64,000 nt of DNA, taken from positions 6,475,001 to 6,539,000 of the forward strand of contig NZ_RAPS01000001.1 in assembly GCF_003610255.1 (NCBI RefSeq), read 5' to 3'. Below are positions 49,952-58,769 of this stretch, in pieces. How positions within the stretch are numbered: position 1 is the stretch's first letter; each line of letters starts with the position of its first letter. Source of the DNA: Streptomyces sp. TLI_171 (lineage in GTDB: Bacteria > Actinomycetota > Actinomycetes > Streptomycetales > Streptomycetaceae). The position numbers were made by a program, and so were the translations under genes. Below the pieces are notes generated by a model. That model was not told where the DNA came from and searched no databases. It saw only the letters and a program-made list of their open reading frames with translations.

Positions 49952-50869
49952 ATGGGCGAGCGAAACGATCATCCACACGGGCCTGGTGCGGCGGAGGACT
50001 CCGACGCGCAGGAGATCGAGGCCACGGTGGTGCTGGGAATCCGGATCACCGACTGGCCGGCACTGCGGGCTGCCGCACAAGCGGCCGTCGAAGAACTGGA
50101 CTTCGCCGGGATCGACCCCGAGGGCCAGCGCAGCCAACTGCTGCGCGAAGTCGCCGAGGACCCCAACGCGGCCCTCGGCGCGCTGCTCCACCCGGACCGC
50201 CTGGTGGCCGCCATCCCCGGCATCGAGGCGCTCGGCGGCACCCTGGAGATCAGCGTCACCGACGACTTCGCGCCCGACTTCGCCGAGCTGTTCCCGCTCG
50301 ACGACGACGGCGACACCGGTGACTGGACGCTGACCCCGCGCACCGCCTGCCTGGTGCACACCCAGCTGATCGGTCTCGCCGACGCGGCCTACGAGGACCT
50401 CGACGAACACGGCGAGGACCCGGTCACCGTCGCCGACGAAGCCGAGTGGACAGTGCTCGGCCGCCTCCCGCAGCGCACCTGGAACCTCCACCGCGGCTGG
50501 CGCCGCGCCTTCGCCCGGGCCTTCGACGACCTCGCCGACGACCTCGCCCTCGGAGAATGGCCGCTCCCGCGCTGCCTCGCCGAGGACGTCGCGCTGCGCC
50601 TCGCACTCGCCGACGCCCGGTCGCTGCTCGGCGCGCAGCCGGAGTCCGTCGCCGACATGATGGGCGACCTCCCCGCCGACCTGTACGACTACGACTGGGA
50701 CGGCTGCGCCGACGAGCTGTTCGGCGTCTACGGCCCGGACGAGGAGGACTCCGACCTCGACGCCGGGCAGCGGATCGACCGACTCCTCGCCGCCACCCAC
50801 CCCGAGGGCTGGTTCCTCGGCTACGAGGACGCCGAGGAGCGCGACCCCGCCCGGGGCTACCGGCGCTGA
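49952..50869 (+). CDS. Hypothetical acidic protein, 305 aa
   Basis: The protein starts at ATG 49952 and is strongly acidic, with a disordered first 20 residues, a helical/strand core (TVVLGIRITDWPALRAAAQA) and Asp-rich end (DYDWDGCADELFGVYGPDEEDS). No membrane or signal segment. I do not recognise a family. It sits 17 bases upstream of the Pth2-like gene on the same strand and may form a unit with it. Confidence 0.65.
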   Translation: MGERNDHPHGPGAAEDSDAQEIEATVVLGIRITDWPALRAAAQAAVEELDFAGIDPEGQRSQLLREVAEDPNAALGALLHPDRLVAAIPGIEALGGTLEISVTDDFAPDFAELFPLDDDGDTGDWTLTPRTACLVHTQLIGLADAAYEDLDEHGEDPVTVADEAEWTVLGRLPQRTWNLHRGWRRAFARAFDDLADDLALGEWPLPRCLAEDVALRLALADARSLLGAQPESVADMMGDLPADLYDYDWDGCADELFGVYGPDEEDSDLDAGQRIDRLLAATHPEGWFLGYEDAEERDPARGYRR

Positions 50870-50886
50870 ACTGGCATGCTGGAGGG

Positions 50887-51651
50887 GTGAGCTCACCCTT
50901 CGACCTGCCCGCCGCCTCCGCCTCCGCCCACGCCCACCTGCCCGCCGAGGGCACGCCGGCCGTCGGCGGCCACGCCGAGGACCGCGACACCCGCCCGCAG
51001 TACGTGCTGCCGCTGGTGGTCCGGCTGGAGCGCGCCGAACCGCCCGCCCGGACCGACGCGCTGGAAACCTCGGCGCGGGCCGTGCTGACCCTGCTCGCCG
51101 ACCCCCGGGCGACCGGTCCGGACGGCGAGTGGGCCGAGCGGGTCGAGGCCTGGGAGGACGCCCGGATCCGCAAGGTGGTGCGGCGGGCCCGCGGCGGCGA
51201 GTGGCGCAAGGCGGGCGAGCTGCCCGGCATCACCGTCACCGGGGAGAGCGCCGAGGTGCGGGTGTTCCCGCCGATCCCGTTGGACGGCTGGCCCAAGGAA
51301 CTCGCCAAGCTCCAGGTCTCCGGCACCGACCTCGACGACCCCGCGCCGCCCGGCCCCGCGCCCGAGGGCGTCCCCGTGCTCTGGCTCAACCCCGAGCTGG
51401 AGATGAGCGCGGGCAAGACCATGGCGCAGACCGGTCACGCCGCTCAGCTGGCCTGGTGGGAGCTGGACGAGGCGCAGCGCAAGGAGTGGGCGGAGAGCGG
51501 TTTCCAACTGGCCGTCAGGACCGCCTCCGCCGCCGACTGGCCCGCCCTCACCGACGGCCGCCTCCCGGTGGTCCGCGACGCCGGCTTCACCGAGATCGCT
51601 CCCGGCAGCTGCACCGTCGTCGCCTACCACCCGGCGCTGCACGGCCGTTGA
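50887..51651 (+). CDS. Peptidyl-tRNA hydrolase Pth2-like protein
   Basis: The 254-residue protein ends with a Pth2 domain (about 155-250): VLWLNPELEMSAGKTMAQTGHAAQLAWW parallels the archaeal/eukaryotic K..M..GK..AQ..HA motif, and LPVVRDAGFTEIAPGSCTVVA closes the fold. The N-terminal 150 residues are not recognised and contain helices with RARGGEWRKAG. It may hydrolyse peptidyl-tRNA or another aminoacyl ester. GTG start has GGAGGG immediately upstream at short spacing. Confidence 0.78.
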   Translation: MSSPFDLPAASASAHAHLPAEGTPAVGGHAEDRDTRPQYVLPLVVRLERAEPPARTDALETSARAVLTLLADPRATGPDGEWAERVEAWEDARIRKVVRRARGGEWRKAGELPGITVTGESAEVRVFPPIPLDGWPKELAKLQVSGTDLDDPAPPGPAPEGVPVLWLNPELEMSAGKTMAQTGHAAQLAWWELDEAQRKEWAESGFQLAVRTASAADWPALTDGRLPVVRDAGFTEIAPGSCTVVAYHPALHGR

Positions 51652-51671
51652 CGCGCAGTCGCGGGCCGGGG

Positions 51672-52589
51672 TCAGGTTGCGCGGAGCTCGTTGCGGGCCA
51701 GGGCGGCGACCGAGAGCAGCAGGACGGCGGTGCCGAGCAGGGCGGCCGGGGTGAGGGGTTCGTCCAGGACGGCCGCGGCGATCACCATGGCGCTGAGCGG
51801 TTCGATCAGCGCGATCACCGAGGCGGTGGCGGCGCGGATCACCGCGGCGCCGGCGAAGTACAGCGCGTAGGCGAGCGCGGTCGGCACGGTGGCCAGGTAG
51901 CCGAGCAGCGCCAGGGTGGCCGGTAGTGCGCCGCCGCCCGCGGGGAGCAGGCCCTCGGCGAGGGCGAACGGGAACAGGCAGATCGCGCAGACCGTGAACG
52001 ACCACAGGGTGGTGGCCGCCGGGTCGTCCGGGGTGCCGGTGCGGGCCCGGTGGCGGGTGGCCAGGGTGATCGCCGCGTAGCCCGCGGCGGACGTCAGCGC
52101 CCAGGCCAGTCCCAGCGGTTCGGCCCCGGCGTCCCGGCCGCCGCCGAGCACCAGCACCGCCAGGCCCGCCACCGCGCCGACCACGGCCGACACCCCGGCG
52201 CGGCCCAGGCGTTCGGTCATCAGCAGCCGTCCGCCGACGGCCACCAGCACCGGCGCGGAGCCGAGCGTGACCACCGTGGCCACGGCCAGCCCCGTGTACC
52301 GGACGGCGAGGAAGTACGCGGCCTGGAACAGTGTCAGGCCGAGGCCGTTCAGCAGGATCCGGGCCGGGGCCGGACGGGGCGACCGGCGCCGCCCGCCGGT
52401 GAAGGGGTGGACCGCCAGCAGGACGGCCGCGCCGCCCAGGGAACGCCAGAAGGTGAGCGCCAGCGGGCCCAGGCCGCTGTGCCGGAACAGCAGGGCGGCC
52501 GCCGCACCGGCGGTGCCCCAGGCGGTGGCGGCGAGGGCGACGTACAGCAGGCCCCGCCGCGCGGGCAGGGCGGAGTGGAACGAGAACAC
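51672..52589 (-). CDS. EamA/DMT-superfamily transporter
   Basis: The 305-residue protein has ten hydrophobic helices in two EamA repeats (GLLYVALAATAWGTAGAAAALL and LGLAWALTSAAGYAAITLATR, with PLSAMVIAAAVLDEPLTP in the last). Members export metabolites or amino acids. It starts with GTG 52589 and converges on the Pth2-like gene. Confidence 0.87.
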   Translation of the reverse strand: MFSFHSALPARRGLLYVALAATAWGTAGAAAALLFRHSGLGPLALTFWRSLGGAAVLLAVHPFTGGRRRSPRPAPARILLNGLGLTLFQAAYFLAVRYTGLAVATVVTLGSAPVLVAVGGRLLMTERLGRAGVSAVVGAVAGLAVLVLGGGRDAGAEPLGLAWALTSAAGYAAITLATRHRARTGTPDDPAATTLWSFTVCAICLFPFALAEGLLPAGGGALPATLALLGYLATVPTALAYALYFAGAAVIRAATASVIALIEPLSAMVIAAAVLDEPLTPAALLGTAVLLLSVAALARNELRAT

Positions 52590-52924
52590 GGGTGAACTCC
52601 CGGAAAGCCGTCATGGTCGGTGGCCATGGAAGCGGGCAGCACCGACCGGCCCGGGAACGCCTGCACGAACAGCAGGGCCCGGGCGGGCTCAGGAAGTGGC
52701 CGGCCGCCCGCTCAGACGGCGGGAGGTGGCAGGACGCCGCGATGCATGCCCGACACTGTACGCGACCGCGACGGACGGCAGGTCAGCCGCGCGGAGCGAG
52801 GCCGGCGACCGGATCGGCGGCGCTTTCGTCCCGGGCCCGGAGTCGCAGCGGGCGCAGCACCGAGCCGCGCGGTTCCGGCGGATCGGGCTGTCCCTCTGGG
52901 CAGCGGGGCCTGGTCGCGCGGCGC
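52590..52924. other. Intergenic region without an intact gene
   Basis: About 335 bases between the EamA gene and the zinc-ribbon remnant. No frame looks coding. It may hold decayed 3' sequence of the remnant and the EamA promoter. A possible -10-like TACAGT is on the minus strand near 52754. Confidence 0.4.
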
Positions 52925-53099
52925 CTCCCGCTTGCCGCCGAACAGGAAGCGGCGGGTGCCGAGTTCCGTCCCGCAGGCCGGGCAGCTGTTCGCCGCCGCC
53001 CCGCTCGCGCAGGTCGTCGAGGCAGTCCGGGCACAGCAGGTGCGCGCACGGGGCGAGCAGGCCGATGCCGACCTCCGCGCCGCGGCGGCCGCCGGTCAG
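52925..53099 (-). pseudogene. Frameshifted zinc-ribbon/RING-like remnant
   Basis: Right after the modC stop, one frame reads GLLAPCAHLLCPDCLDDLRERG and then loses sense; a neighbouring frame continues with CPACGTELGTRRFLFGGKR. Together they would make a four-Cys/His zinc module (C-H-C..C, CPxC). The two parts are out of frame by one base around 52985-53015, and the first part lacks a normal start codon. I read it as a decayed gene or a sequencing error. Function unknown. Confidence 0.45.
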
Positions 53100-54154
53100 G
53101 CCGGGTACGCGTGGGTCTGGGTGGCCTTGACGGCGGCCCAGACCCGGGTGCCCGGGGTCAGGTCGAGGTCGGCGGCGGCGGTGGGGGTGAGGTCGGCGGC
53201 CAGCGGGAGCGGACCGGTGAGGTCGACCCGGAACCGGTCGCCGTGCAGGTCGAGGCCCGCCACGGTGCAGGGGAAGAGGTTGCGGGCGCTGGTCTCGGGG
53301 CGGTGACGGTGCAGGGTGACCGCGTCGGGCGGGAAGGCGACGAACGCCGGGCCGGTCAACTCCTCGTCGGTGGAAAGGACCTGGCCCTCGGGAAGGGTGA
53401 CCTGGCGGCCGTCCGCGGTGCCCTGGTACAGGTTGAGGCCGACCAGCCGGGCGATGTAGTCGGTGCGGGGCCGGCGGGCGACCTCGGCGGGCCGTCCGGT
53501 CTGCACGACCCGGCCGGACTCGATGACGACCAGCCGGTCGGCGAGCACCATGGCGTCCAGCGGGTCGTGCGTGACCAGTACCGCGACGGCCTCGAACTCG
53601 GCCAGACGGCGGCGCAGTTCGGCCCGCACGTCGAGCCGGGTGCGGGCGTCCAGGGCGGCGAGCGGCTCGTCCAGCAGCAGCAGGCGGGGGCGGACGGCGA
53701 GCGCGCGGGCCAGGGCGACCCGCTGGGCCTGGCCGCCGGAGAGCTCGGCGGGGCGGCGTCCGGCGTGCTCCGCCAGGCCCATCCGCTCCAGCCAGGGCAG
53801 CGCCTCGGCGCGGGCGGCGGTGCGGCGGAGCCCCTGGCAGCGCAGGCCGAAGGCGACGTTGTCGAGCGCGGACAGGTGCGGGAACAGCAGGTAGTCCTGG
53901 AAGACCACGCCGATCGGGCGCTGCTCGGCGGGCCGGAACAGGCCGTCGGCCGGGGAGTCCAACGGCTCGCCGTCCAGCCGGAGATGACCGTCCGTCAGGG
54001 GGAGCAGCCCGGCCAGGGCGCGCAGGGCGGTGGACTTGCCGGCGCCGTTCGGGCCGAGCAGGGCGAGCACCTCGCCGGGCTGGGCGGCGAGGGCCAGGTC
54101 CAGGGTGAACGTGCCCTGGGTGATCCGGAGTTCGGCGTCGAGGGCAGCGGTCAT
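53096..54154 (-). CDS. modC: Molybdate ABC transporter ATP-binding protein
   Basis: The 352-residue ATPase has Walker A LGPNGAGKST, signature LSGGQAQR and Walker B LLLLDEPLAALD, and a C-terminal TOBE/mop-like domain (about 290-352: SARNLFPCTVAGLDLHGDRFRV) that binds molybdate. With modA and modB it imports molybdate for molybdenum cofactor. It overlaps modB by ATGA. Confidence 0.92.
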   Translation of the reverse strand: MTAALDAELRITQGTFTLDLALAAQPGEVLALLGPNGAGKSTALRALAGLLPLTDGHLRLDGEPLDSPADGLFRPAEQRPIGVVFQDYLLFPHLSALDNVAFGLRCQGLRRTAARAEALPWLERMGLAEHAGRRPAELSGGQAQRVALARALAVRPRLLLLDEPLAALDARTRLDVRAELRRRLAEFEAVAVLVTHDPLDAMVLADRLVVIESGRVVQTGRPAEVARRPRTDYIARLVGLNLYQGTADGRQVTLPEGQVLSTDEELTGPAFVAFPPDAVTLHRHRPETSARNLFPCTVAGLDLHGDRFRVDLTGPLPLAADLTPTAAADLDLTPGTRVWAAVKATQTHAYPA

Positions 54155-54990
54155 GGGGTGGACATCCAGCGGTCGCGCAGTCCGGCGAGGACGGCGACGG
54201 AGACGGCGAGCAGGATCAGGCTGAGCGCGATCGCGGCTTCCGGATCGCTCTCCATGGCGAGGTAGACGGCCAGCGGCATGGTCTGGGTGCGGCCGGGGAA
54301 GTTGCCGGCGAAGGTGATGGTGGCGCCGAACTCGCCGAGCGCCCGGGCCCAGGCGAGCACCGCGCCGGCGCCGATGCCGGGGGCGACCAGGGGCAGGGTG
54401 ACGCGGCGGAAGGCGGTGAGGCGGGAGGCGCCGAGGGTGGCGGCGGCCTCCTCGTAGCGCGGGTCGGCGGCGCGCAGGGCGCCCTCCACGCTGATCACCA
54501 GGAAGGGCATGGCGACGAAGGCTTCGGCGAGCACCACGCCCGCGGTGGTGAACGGGAGCGTGATGCCCGTCCAGGAGTCCAGCCACCGGCCGAGGATGCC
54601 GTTGCGGCCGAGCACCAGCAGCAGGGCGACACCGCCCACCACGGGCGGCAGCACCAGCGGCAGGGTGACCAGCGCGCGGACCAGCCGCCGGCCCGGGAAC
54701 TCGGTGCGGGCCAGCAGCCAGGCCAGCGGGACGCCGAGCACCAGGGAGACGCCGGTGGCGAGGGTCGCGGAGAGCAGCGACAGCTTGAGCGCCTGCCAGA
54801 CTTCGGTGCCGGTCAGCAGCGAGGGCAGCGCGCTCCACGGCGCGCGGACCAGCAGGCCGAGCAGCGGCAGCACCAGGAAGGCGAGGCCGAGCAGCGCGGG
54901 CAGCAGCAGCGCGGCCGGTACGCGGGCGGCCCCCCGGGGCCGCCGCCGGCCCCGGGGGTGTGGTGCGGTGGTGGTACGGGAGGGGATCAC
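54151..54990 (-). CDS. modB: Molybdate ABC transporter permease
   Basis: The 279-residue permease starts with GTG 54990, overlapping modA as GTGA. After a basic N-terminal tail it has about six helices and the EAA loop (AAATLGASRLTAFRRVTLPLVAPG), followed by the ModB stretch WARALGEFGATITFAGNFPGRT, which is diagnostic. Confidence 0.93.
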   Translation of the reverse strand: MIPSRTTTAPHPRGRRRPRGAARVPAALLLPALLGLAFLVLPLLGLLVRAPWSALPSLLTGTEVWQALKLSLLSATLATGVSLVLGVPLAWLLARTEFPGRRLVRALVTLPLVLPPVVGGVALLLVLGRNGILGRWLDSWTGITLPFTTAGVVLAEAFVAMPFLVISVEGALRAADPRYEEAAATLGASRLTAFRRVTLPLVAPGIGAGAVLAWARALGEFGATITFAGNFPGRTQTMPLAVYLAMESDPEAAIALSLILLAVSVAVLAGLRDRWMSTP

Positions 54991-55778
54991 GGCGCCTGGA
55001 AGCCGGCCTCGGTGAGCACCCGGCGGGCGTCCGCGGAGCCGACGTAGCCGAGGAACGCGGCCGCGCCGTTGGTGTTGGGCGCCTTGGCGAGGGCGGCGAT
55101 CGGGTAGTCGTTGACGGCCTGGGCGGCCTCGGGGAAGTCCACGCCGTCGATCTTCGCAGCATCCGCCTTCACGTCGGTCCTGTACACGAGCGAGGCGTCG
55201 ACCTCGCCGAGTTCGACCTTGGTGAGCGCGCCCTTGACGTCCTGCTCGTACGTGGCGGGGGTGAGGTTCAGGCCGGCGGCCTTGAGCGCGGTGACGGCGG
55301 CGGCGCCGCACGGCACCTCCTTGGCGCACAGCGCGGTCTTGACGCCGGTCAGGTCCTTCAGGCCCGCGATGTGCTTCGGGTTGCCCTTGGTGACGGCGAT
55401 CTCCAGGGTGTTCTTGACGAACACCTTCGGGTCGGCGCCGGTCAGCTTGGCGTCGCTGACGGTCTTCATGGTGGCGGGGCTGGCCGCGGCGAACACGTCG
55501 GCGGGCGCGCCGGAGACGATGCTCTGGGCGAGCGCCGAGGAGCCGCCGAAGTTGAAGGTCACCGTGGTGCCGGGGTAGGCGGCCTCGAAGCGCTTGCCGA
55601 GCTCGGTGAAGGACTCCTTGAGCGAGGCGGCCGCGAACACCGTCACCGTGCCCTTGACCTCGGGGCGGGCCGACGCGGAGCTGTTCGAGGTGGAGCTGCC
55701 GGAGCTGGTGCACGCCGTCAGGCCGGCCGCGAGGGCGAGGACGGCGGAGGCGGCGAGGAGTCGTCTGGCGCTGCGCAT
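54987..55778 (-). CDS. modA: Molybdate-binding lipoprotein
   Basis: The 263-residue protein has a lipoprotein signal with lipobox LTAC and the ModA motifs VFAAASLKESFTELGK and FGGSSALAQSIVSGAPADVFAAAS. These Ser/Ala loops bind the oxyanion. ATG 55778 is selected; an in-frame ATG at 55880 would place 34 polar residues before the signal. Confidence 0.93.
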   Translation of the reverse strand: MRSARRLLAASAVLALAAGLTACTSSGSSTSNSSASARPEVKGTVTVFAAASLKESFTELGKRFEAAYPGTTVTFNFGGSSALAQSIVSGAPADVFAAASPATMKTVSDAKLTGADPKVFVKNTLEIAVTKGNPKHIAGLKDLTGVKTALCAKEVPCGAAAVTALKAAGLNLTPATYEQDVKGALTKVELGEVDASLVYRTDVKADAAKIDGVDFPEAAQAVNDYPIAALAKAPNTNGAAAFLGYVGSADARRVLTEAGFQAP

Positions 55779-55892
55779 GGGTGGTTTCCCCTGGTGGTGG
55801 TGGGCGGTTGCGGGCGAGGGTAGGGGTGCGATCAGGTGATCATAATGCCGCAACTGCTGGGCCTGAGGCTGCTGTCTCATCGCACAAGCGAC

Positions 55893-55923
55893 CTTAAGCC
55901 GAACTTAAGGGTTGCATGTGCAA
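55893..55923. promoter_or_regulatory. Tandem CTTAAG and palindrome TTGCATGTGCAA near modA
   Basis: CTTAAG occurs at 55893-55898 and 55904-55909, and TTGCA-TG-TGCAA is a perfect dyad at 55912-55923. They lie 115-145 bases upstream of modA and 130 upstream of the P450 gene, in an AT-rich pocket. They could be operators for either; no ModE consensus is claimed. Confidence 0.45.
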
Positions 55924-56001
55924 TGCCTCAAGCCCACCGTGGTCACGGTTCGCGCACCCTCGCCTGCCGCCGCCCGCCCGGGAGATACTGACGCGGTTTC
56001 A

Positions 56002-56028
56002 GCGAACCCCGCCCGCACGGGGGTTCGC
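56002..56028. other. Hairpin GCGAACCCC-N9-GGGGTTCGC in P450 leader
   Basis: Perfect 9-bp arms end 22 bases before the P450 start codon, inside the likely 5' leader. It may stabilise the mRNA or affect initiation. Confidence 0.45.
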
Positions 56029-56050
56029 CCGCTGACGGAGGGGGAACTCC

Positions 56051-57415
56051 ATGACCACCGCCACCCGGCCGCCCGGCCCGCCCGGACTGCCGCTGATCGG
56101 CTCGCTGCTCGACCTCAAGCGCGACGCGCTCGCCACCTACCTCGCCGCCCGGCGCGACCACGGCGACGTGGTCCGCATCCAGGCCGGCCCGCCCGGGCTG
56201 CGCGCCCAGATCTACCTGGTCTCCTCGCCCGAGGGCGCCCAGCAGGTGCTGGCCACCGAATCCGCCAACTTCCGCAAGGACAACGTCTTCTACGGCGAGA
56301 TCCGGGACAGCTTCGGCAACGGCCTGCTCACCTCCCAGGACGAGGACTACCTGCGCCAGCGCCGTCTGGTCCAGCCGCTGTTCACCCGCCGCCGGGTCGA
56401 CAACTACGCCGACGCGATCGGCCTGGAGACCGAGGCGCTCGCCGCCCGCTGGGCCGACAGCCCCGACGGCGTGGTCGACCTCGCCGAGGAGATGAACCGC
56501 TTCGCGCTGCGCACCGTCTCCCGGATCCTGTTCGGCCAGGACGTCGAGCAGGCCGTGGAGACCGTCCACCACGCCTTCCCGATCCTCGGCGCGTTCGTCC
56601 GCAACCGCGGCTTCTCCCCGCTGCGGCTGCCCCGCGAGTGGCCGCTGCCCGGCCACCGCAAGGCGCTGGCCGCCGAACGCGCGCTGTACGAGGTCTGCGA
56701 CGGCATCATCGCCGGCCGCGCCACCGACGGCGACGCCGCCGACGGCGAGGACCTGCTCACCCTGCTCGCCAAGGCGCGCGACGAGGACGGCAACCAGCTC
56801 GACGCCACCGAACTGCGCGAGCAGGTGCTGATCTTCCTGCTGGCCGGCCACGAGACCACCGCCACCTCGCTGACCTTCGCCCTCCACCTGCTCGGCCAGC
56901 ACCCCGAGCAGCAGGACCTGGCCCACCGGGAGGCAGCCGCGCTGCTCGCCGACGGCCGTCGCCCCACCGCCGCCGACTACGCCGAACTGCCCTACCTGAC
57001 AAAGGTGTTGAAGGAGTCGATGCGGCTCTTCCCGGCCGCGCCCTCGATCGGCCGGCGCGCCGTGAACGCCACCGTCGTCGGCGGCGTCGAGATCCCGGCC
57101 GGCGCGGACGTGCTGATCGCCCCCTACGTCACCCAGCGCCACCCCGCGCACTGGGACGACCCGGAGCGCTTCGACCCCGAGCGGTTCACCCCCGAACGCG
57201 AGGCCGCCCGCCACCGCTACGCCTGGTTCCCCTTCGGCGGCGGCCCCCGCGCCTGCATCGGCCAGCACTTCTCGATGCTGGAGTCGGTCCTCGCGCTTGC
57301 CGTCCTGCTCCGCGAGTTCGAGGTCACCGCGGTCGACACGGACGTCCCGCTCGGCCAGGGCATCACCCTGGAGGTCCGCGGCCCGGTCCGGGTAAAGCTC
57401 ACCCGCCGCGCCTGA
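56051..57415 (+). CDS. Cytochrome P450
   Basis: The 454-residue haem monooxygenase has I-helix AGHETT (265-270), ExxR as ESMR (322-325) and the haem loop FGGGPRACIGQH with ligand Cys402. Unlike most bacterial P450s, it has the N-terminal Pro-rich PPGPPGLPLIGSL and the RRA..FP..APSIGRRA pattern of CYP4/CYP102-like fatty-acid or terpene hydroxylases. No ferredoxin or terpene synthase gene lies beside it, so redox partner and substrate are open. Confidence 0.92.
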   Translation: MTTATRPPGPPGLPLIGSLLDLKRDALATYLAARRDHGDVVRIQAGPPGLRAQIYLVSSPEGAQQVLATESANFRKDNVFYGEIRDSFGNGLLTSQDEDYLRQRRLVQPLFTRRRVDNYADAIGLETEALAARWADSPDGVVDLAEEMNRFALRTVSRILFGQDVEQAVETVHHAFPILGAFVRNRGFSPLRLPREWPLPGHRKALAAERALYEVCDGIIAGRATDGDAADGEDLLTLLAKARDEDGNQLDATELREQVLIFLLAGHETTATSLTFALHLLGQHPEQQDLAHREAAALLADGRRPTAADYAELPYLTKVLKESMRLFPAAPSIGRRAVNATVVGGVEIPAGADVLIAPYVTQRHPAHWDDPERFDPERFTPEREAARHRYAWFPFGGGPRACIGQHFSMLESVLALAVLLREFEVTAVDTDVPLGQGITLEVRGPVRVKLTRRA

Positions 57416-57426
57416 GGCCCACCCGC

Positions 57427-57475
57427 ACGGCCGCCGCCCGCCCCCGGAGCGAACACGGGGGCGGGCGGCGGCCGT
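57427..57475. terminator. Perfect 19-bp hairpin after P450 gene
   Basis: Arms 57427-57445 and 57457-57475 are perfect reverse complements with an 11-base loop, 12 bases past the P450 stop. Confidence 0.78.
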
Positions 57476-57550
57476 TCTGCTCAGCAGGAGCGGGCGCCTT
57501 GAGGCCGGCGTGCTTCGGGCCCCGGGAGAGGCGCCGGAACGCGCCCGGCG

Positions 57551-57673
57551 TCAGCGGCCGAGGCGGGCGAGGCAGAGGGTGTAGGAGGTACGGCCGGCGT
57601 CCACGTCGGCGAAGTCGTCGCAGGCGGCGTCGGCGGTGGTGGAAGTACGGCCGACCACCTTGAACCGGCGCAC
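57551..57673 (-). CDS. 40-aa LppU-like small ORF or gene fragment
   Basis: From GTG 57673 the frame encodes FKVVGRTSTTADAACDDF followed by RTSYTLCLARLG and stop. A K-V...T..aaCdd....sYtlCla pattern is what I recall from the last third of LppU/SCO3897-type lipoproteins. There is a TAG just upstream in frame, so it is either a leaderless mini-gene (TAGCCT lies 9 bases before the GTG) or a 3' remnant. Confidence 0.4.
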   Translation of the reverse strand: MRRFKVVGRTSTTADAACDDFADVDAGRTSYTLCLARLGR

Positions 57674-57927
57674 AGCACGCGGAGGCTACCGGGTTCGAAC
57701 GGCGGTGCGCACGCGGAATTGGCGCGGGGATGGTCGGCCCGGGGGGCGGGGTGGGCGCGCGAGGGGGTGAATGTGAGCCCGGCGCATACGGGAGCGTATT
57801 TCAGCACACAAACGCCACAGCGCGTGGTGCTTTTCACATCTTCCGGTGACCATTCATCAACTCTGGGTAGCGTCCACCGTCCCTGGACCACAAGAGCTTG
57901 GGCACAGGCCCTCGCGGGAGGTACCCG

Positions 57928-58710
57928 ATGGGATCGATGGACCATTTCAGTTTCGGCTGGCTCACACCGCTGCTGTCGTACGTGATGGCGTGCGTCGGCG
58001 CCGCGCTGGGGCTGCGCTGCACCCTTCGGGCGCTGTCCGCCACCGGCGCCTCGCGGCGGAACTGGCTGCTCACCGCCGCGGCCGCGATCGGCTCCGGGAT
58101 CTGGACGATGCACTTCGTCGCCATGTTCGGCTTCACCGTGGACGGCACCGACCTGCGGTACGACGTGCCGCTGACCATCCTGAGCCTGCTGATCGCGATC
58201 GCCGTGGTCGGCCTCGGCGTGTTCGTGGTCGGGTACGGGCAGCACCGCGGCCGCAGCCTGCTGCTGGCCGGGCTCACCACCGGGGTGGGGGTCGCGGCGA
58301 TGCACTACCTCGGGATGTCGGCGGTCCGGATCCACGGCGAACTGCGGTACCAGGTCGGCACGGTGGCGCTCTCGGTGCTGATCGCGGTGGCCGCCGCCAC
58401 CGCCGCGCTGTGGGCCGCCGTCACCATTCGGAACGTGTACGCCGCCGCGGCGGCCTCGCTGGTGATGGGCGTCGCGGTCAGCTGCATGCACTACACCGGC
58501 ATGGCGGCCGTGCACGTTCACATGGAGCCCGCCCGCACCGGTCTCGGCGGGGCCACCCCGATGCAGTTCGTCTTCCCGCTCGCGGTCGGCCTCGGCTCCT
58601 TCCTGTTCCTCACCTCCGCGTTCGTCGCGCTCTCCCCGACCGCCCAGGAGCGCGCCGCCTACCGCGAGGCGGGCGAACTCGCCGTCGAGGACCTCGGCCG
58701 CGCCGCCTGA
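57928..58710 (+). CDS. MHYT-domain integral membrane sensor
   Basis: The 260-residue protein starts at ATG 57928 with GGGAGGT upstream. Seven membrane helices carry three MHYT motifs, MHFVAM (residue 61), MHYLGM (125) and MHYTGM (187), whose His and Met residues are thought to bind copper and sense O2, CO or NO. No output domain is fused. It sits 59 bases upstream of a Cvn conservon in the same orientation, so it may be its sensor or be co-transcribed with it. Confidence 0.88.
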   Translation: MGSMDHFSFGWLTPLLSYVMACVGAALGLRCTLRALSATGASRRNWLLTAAAAIGSGIWTMHFVAMFGFTVDGTDLRYDVPLTILSLLIAIAVVGLGVFVVGYGQHRGRSLLLAGLTTGVGVAAMHYLGMSAVRIHGELRYQVGTVALSVLIAVAAATAALWAAVTIRNVYAAAAASLVMGVAVSCMHYTGMAAVHVHMEPARTGLGGATPMQFVFPLAVGLGSFLFLTSAFVALSPTAQERAAYREAGELAVEDLGRAA

Positions 58711-58769
58711 GCCGACGTCAGCACCGTCCCCGCCCCGACGACCCCGGAACCCGAAAGGCCCGCCCATCC

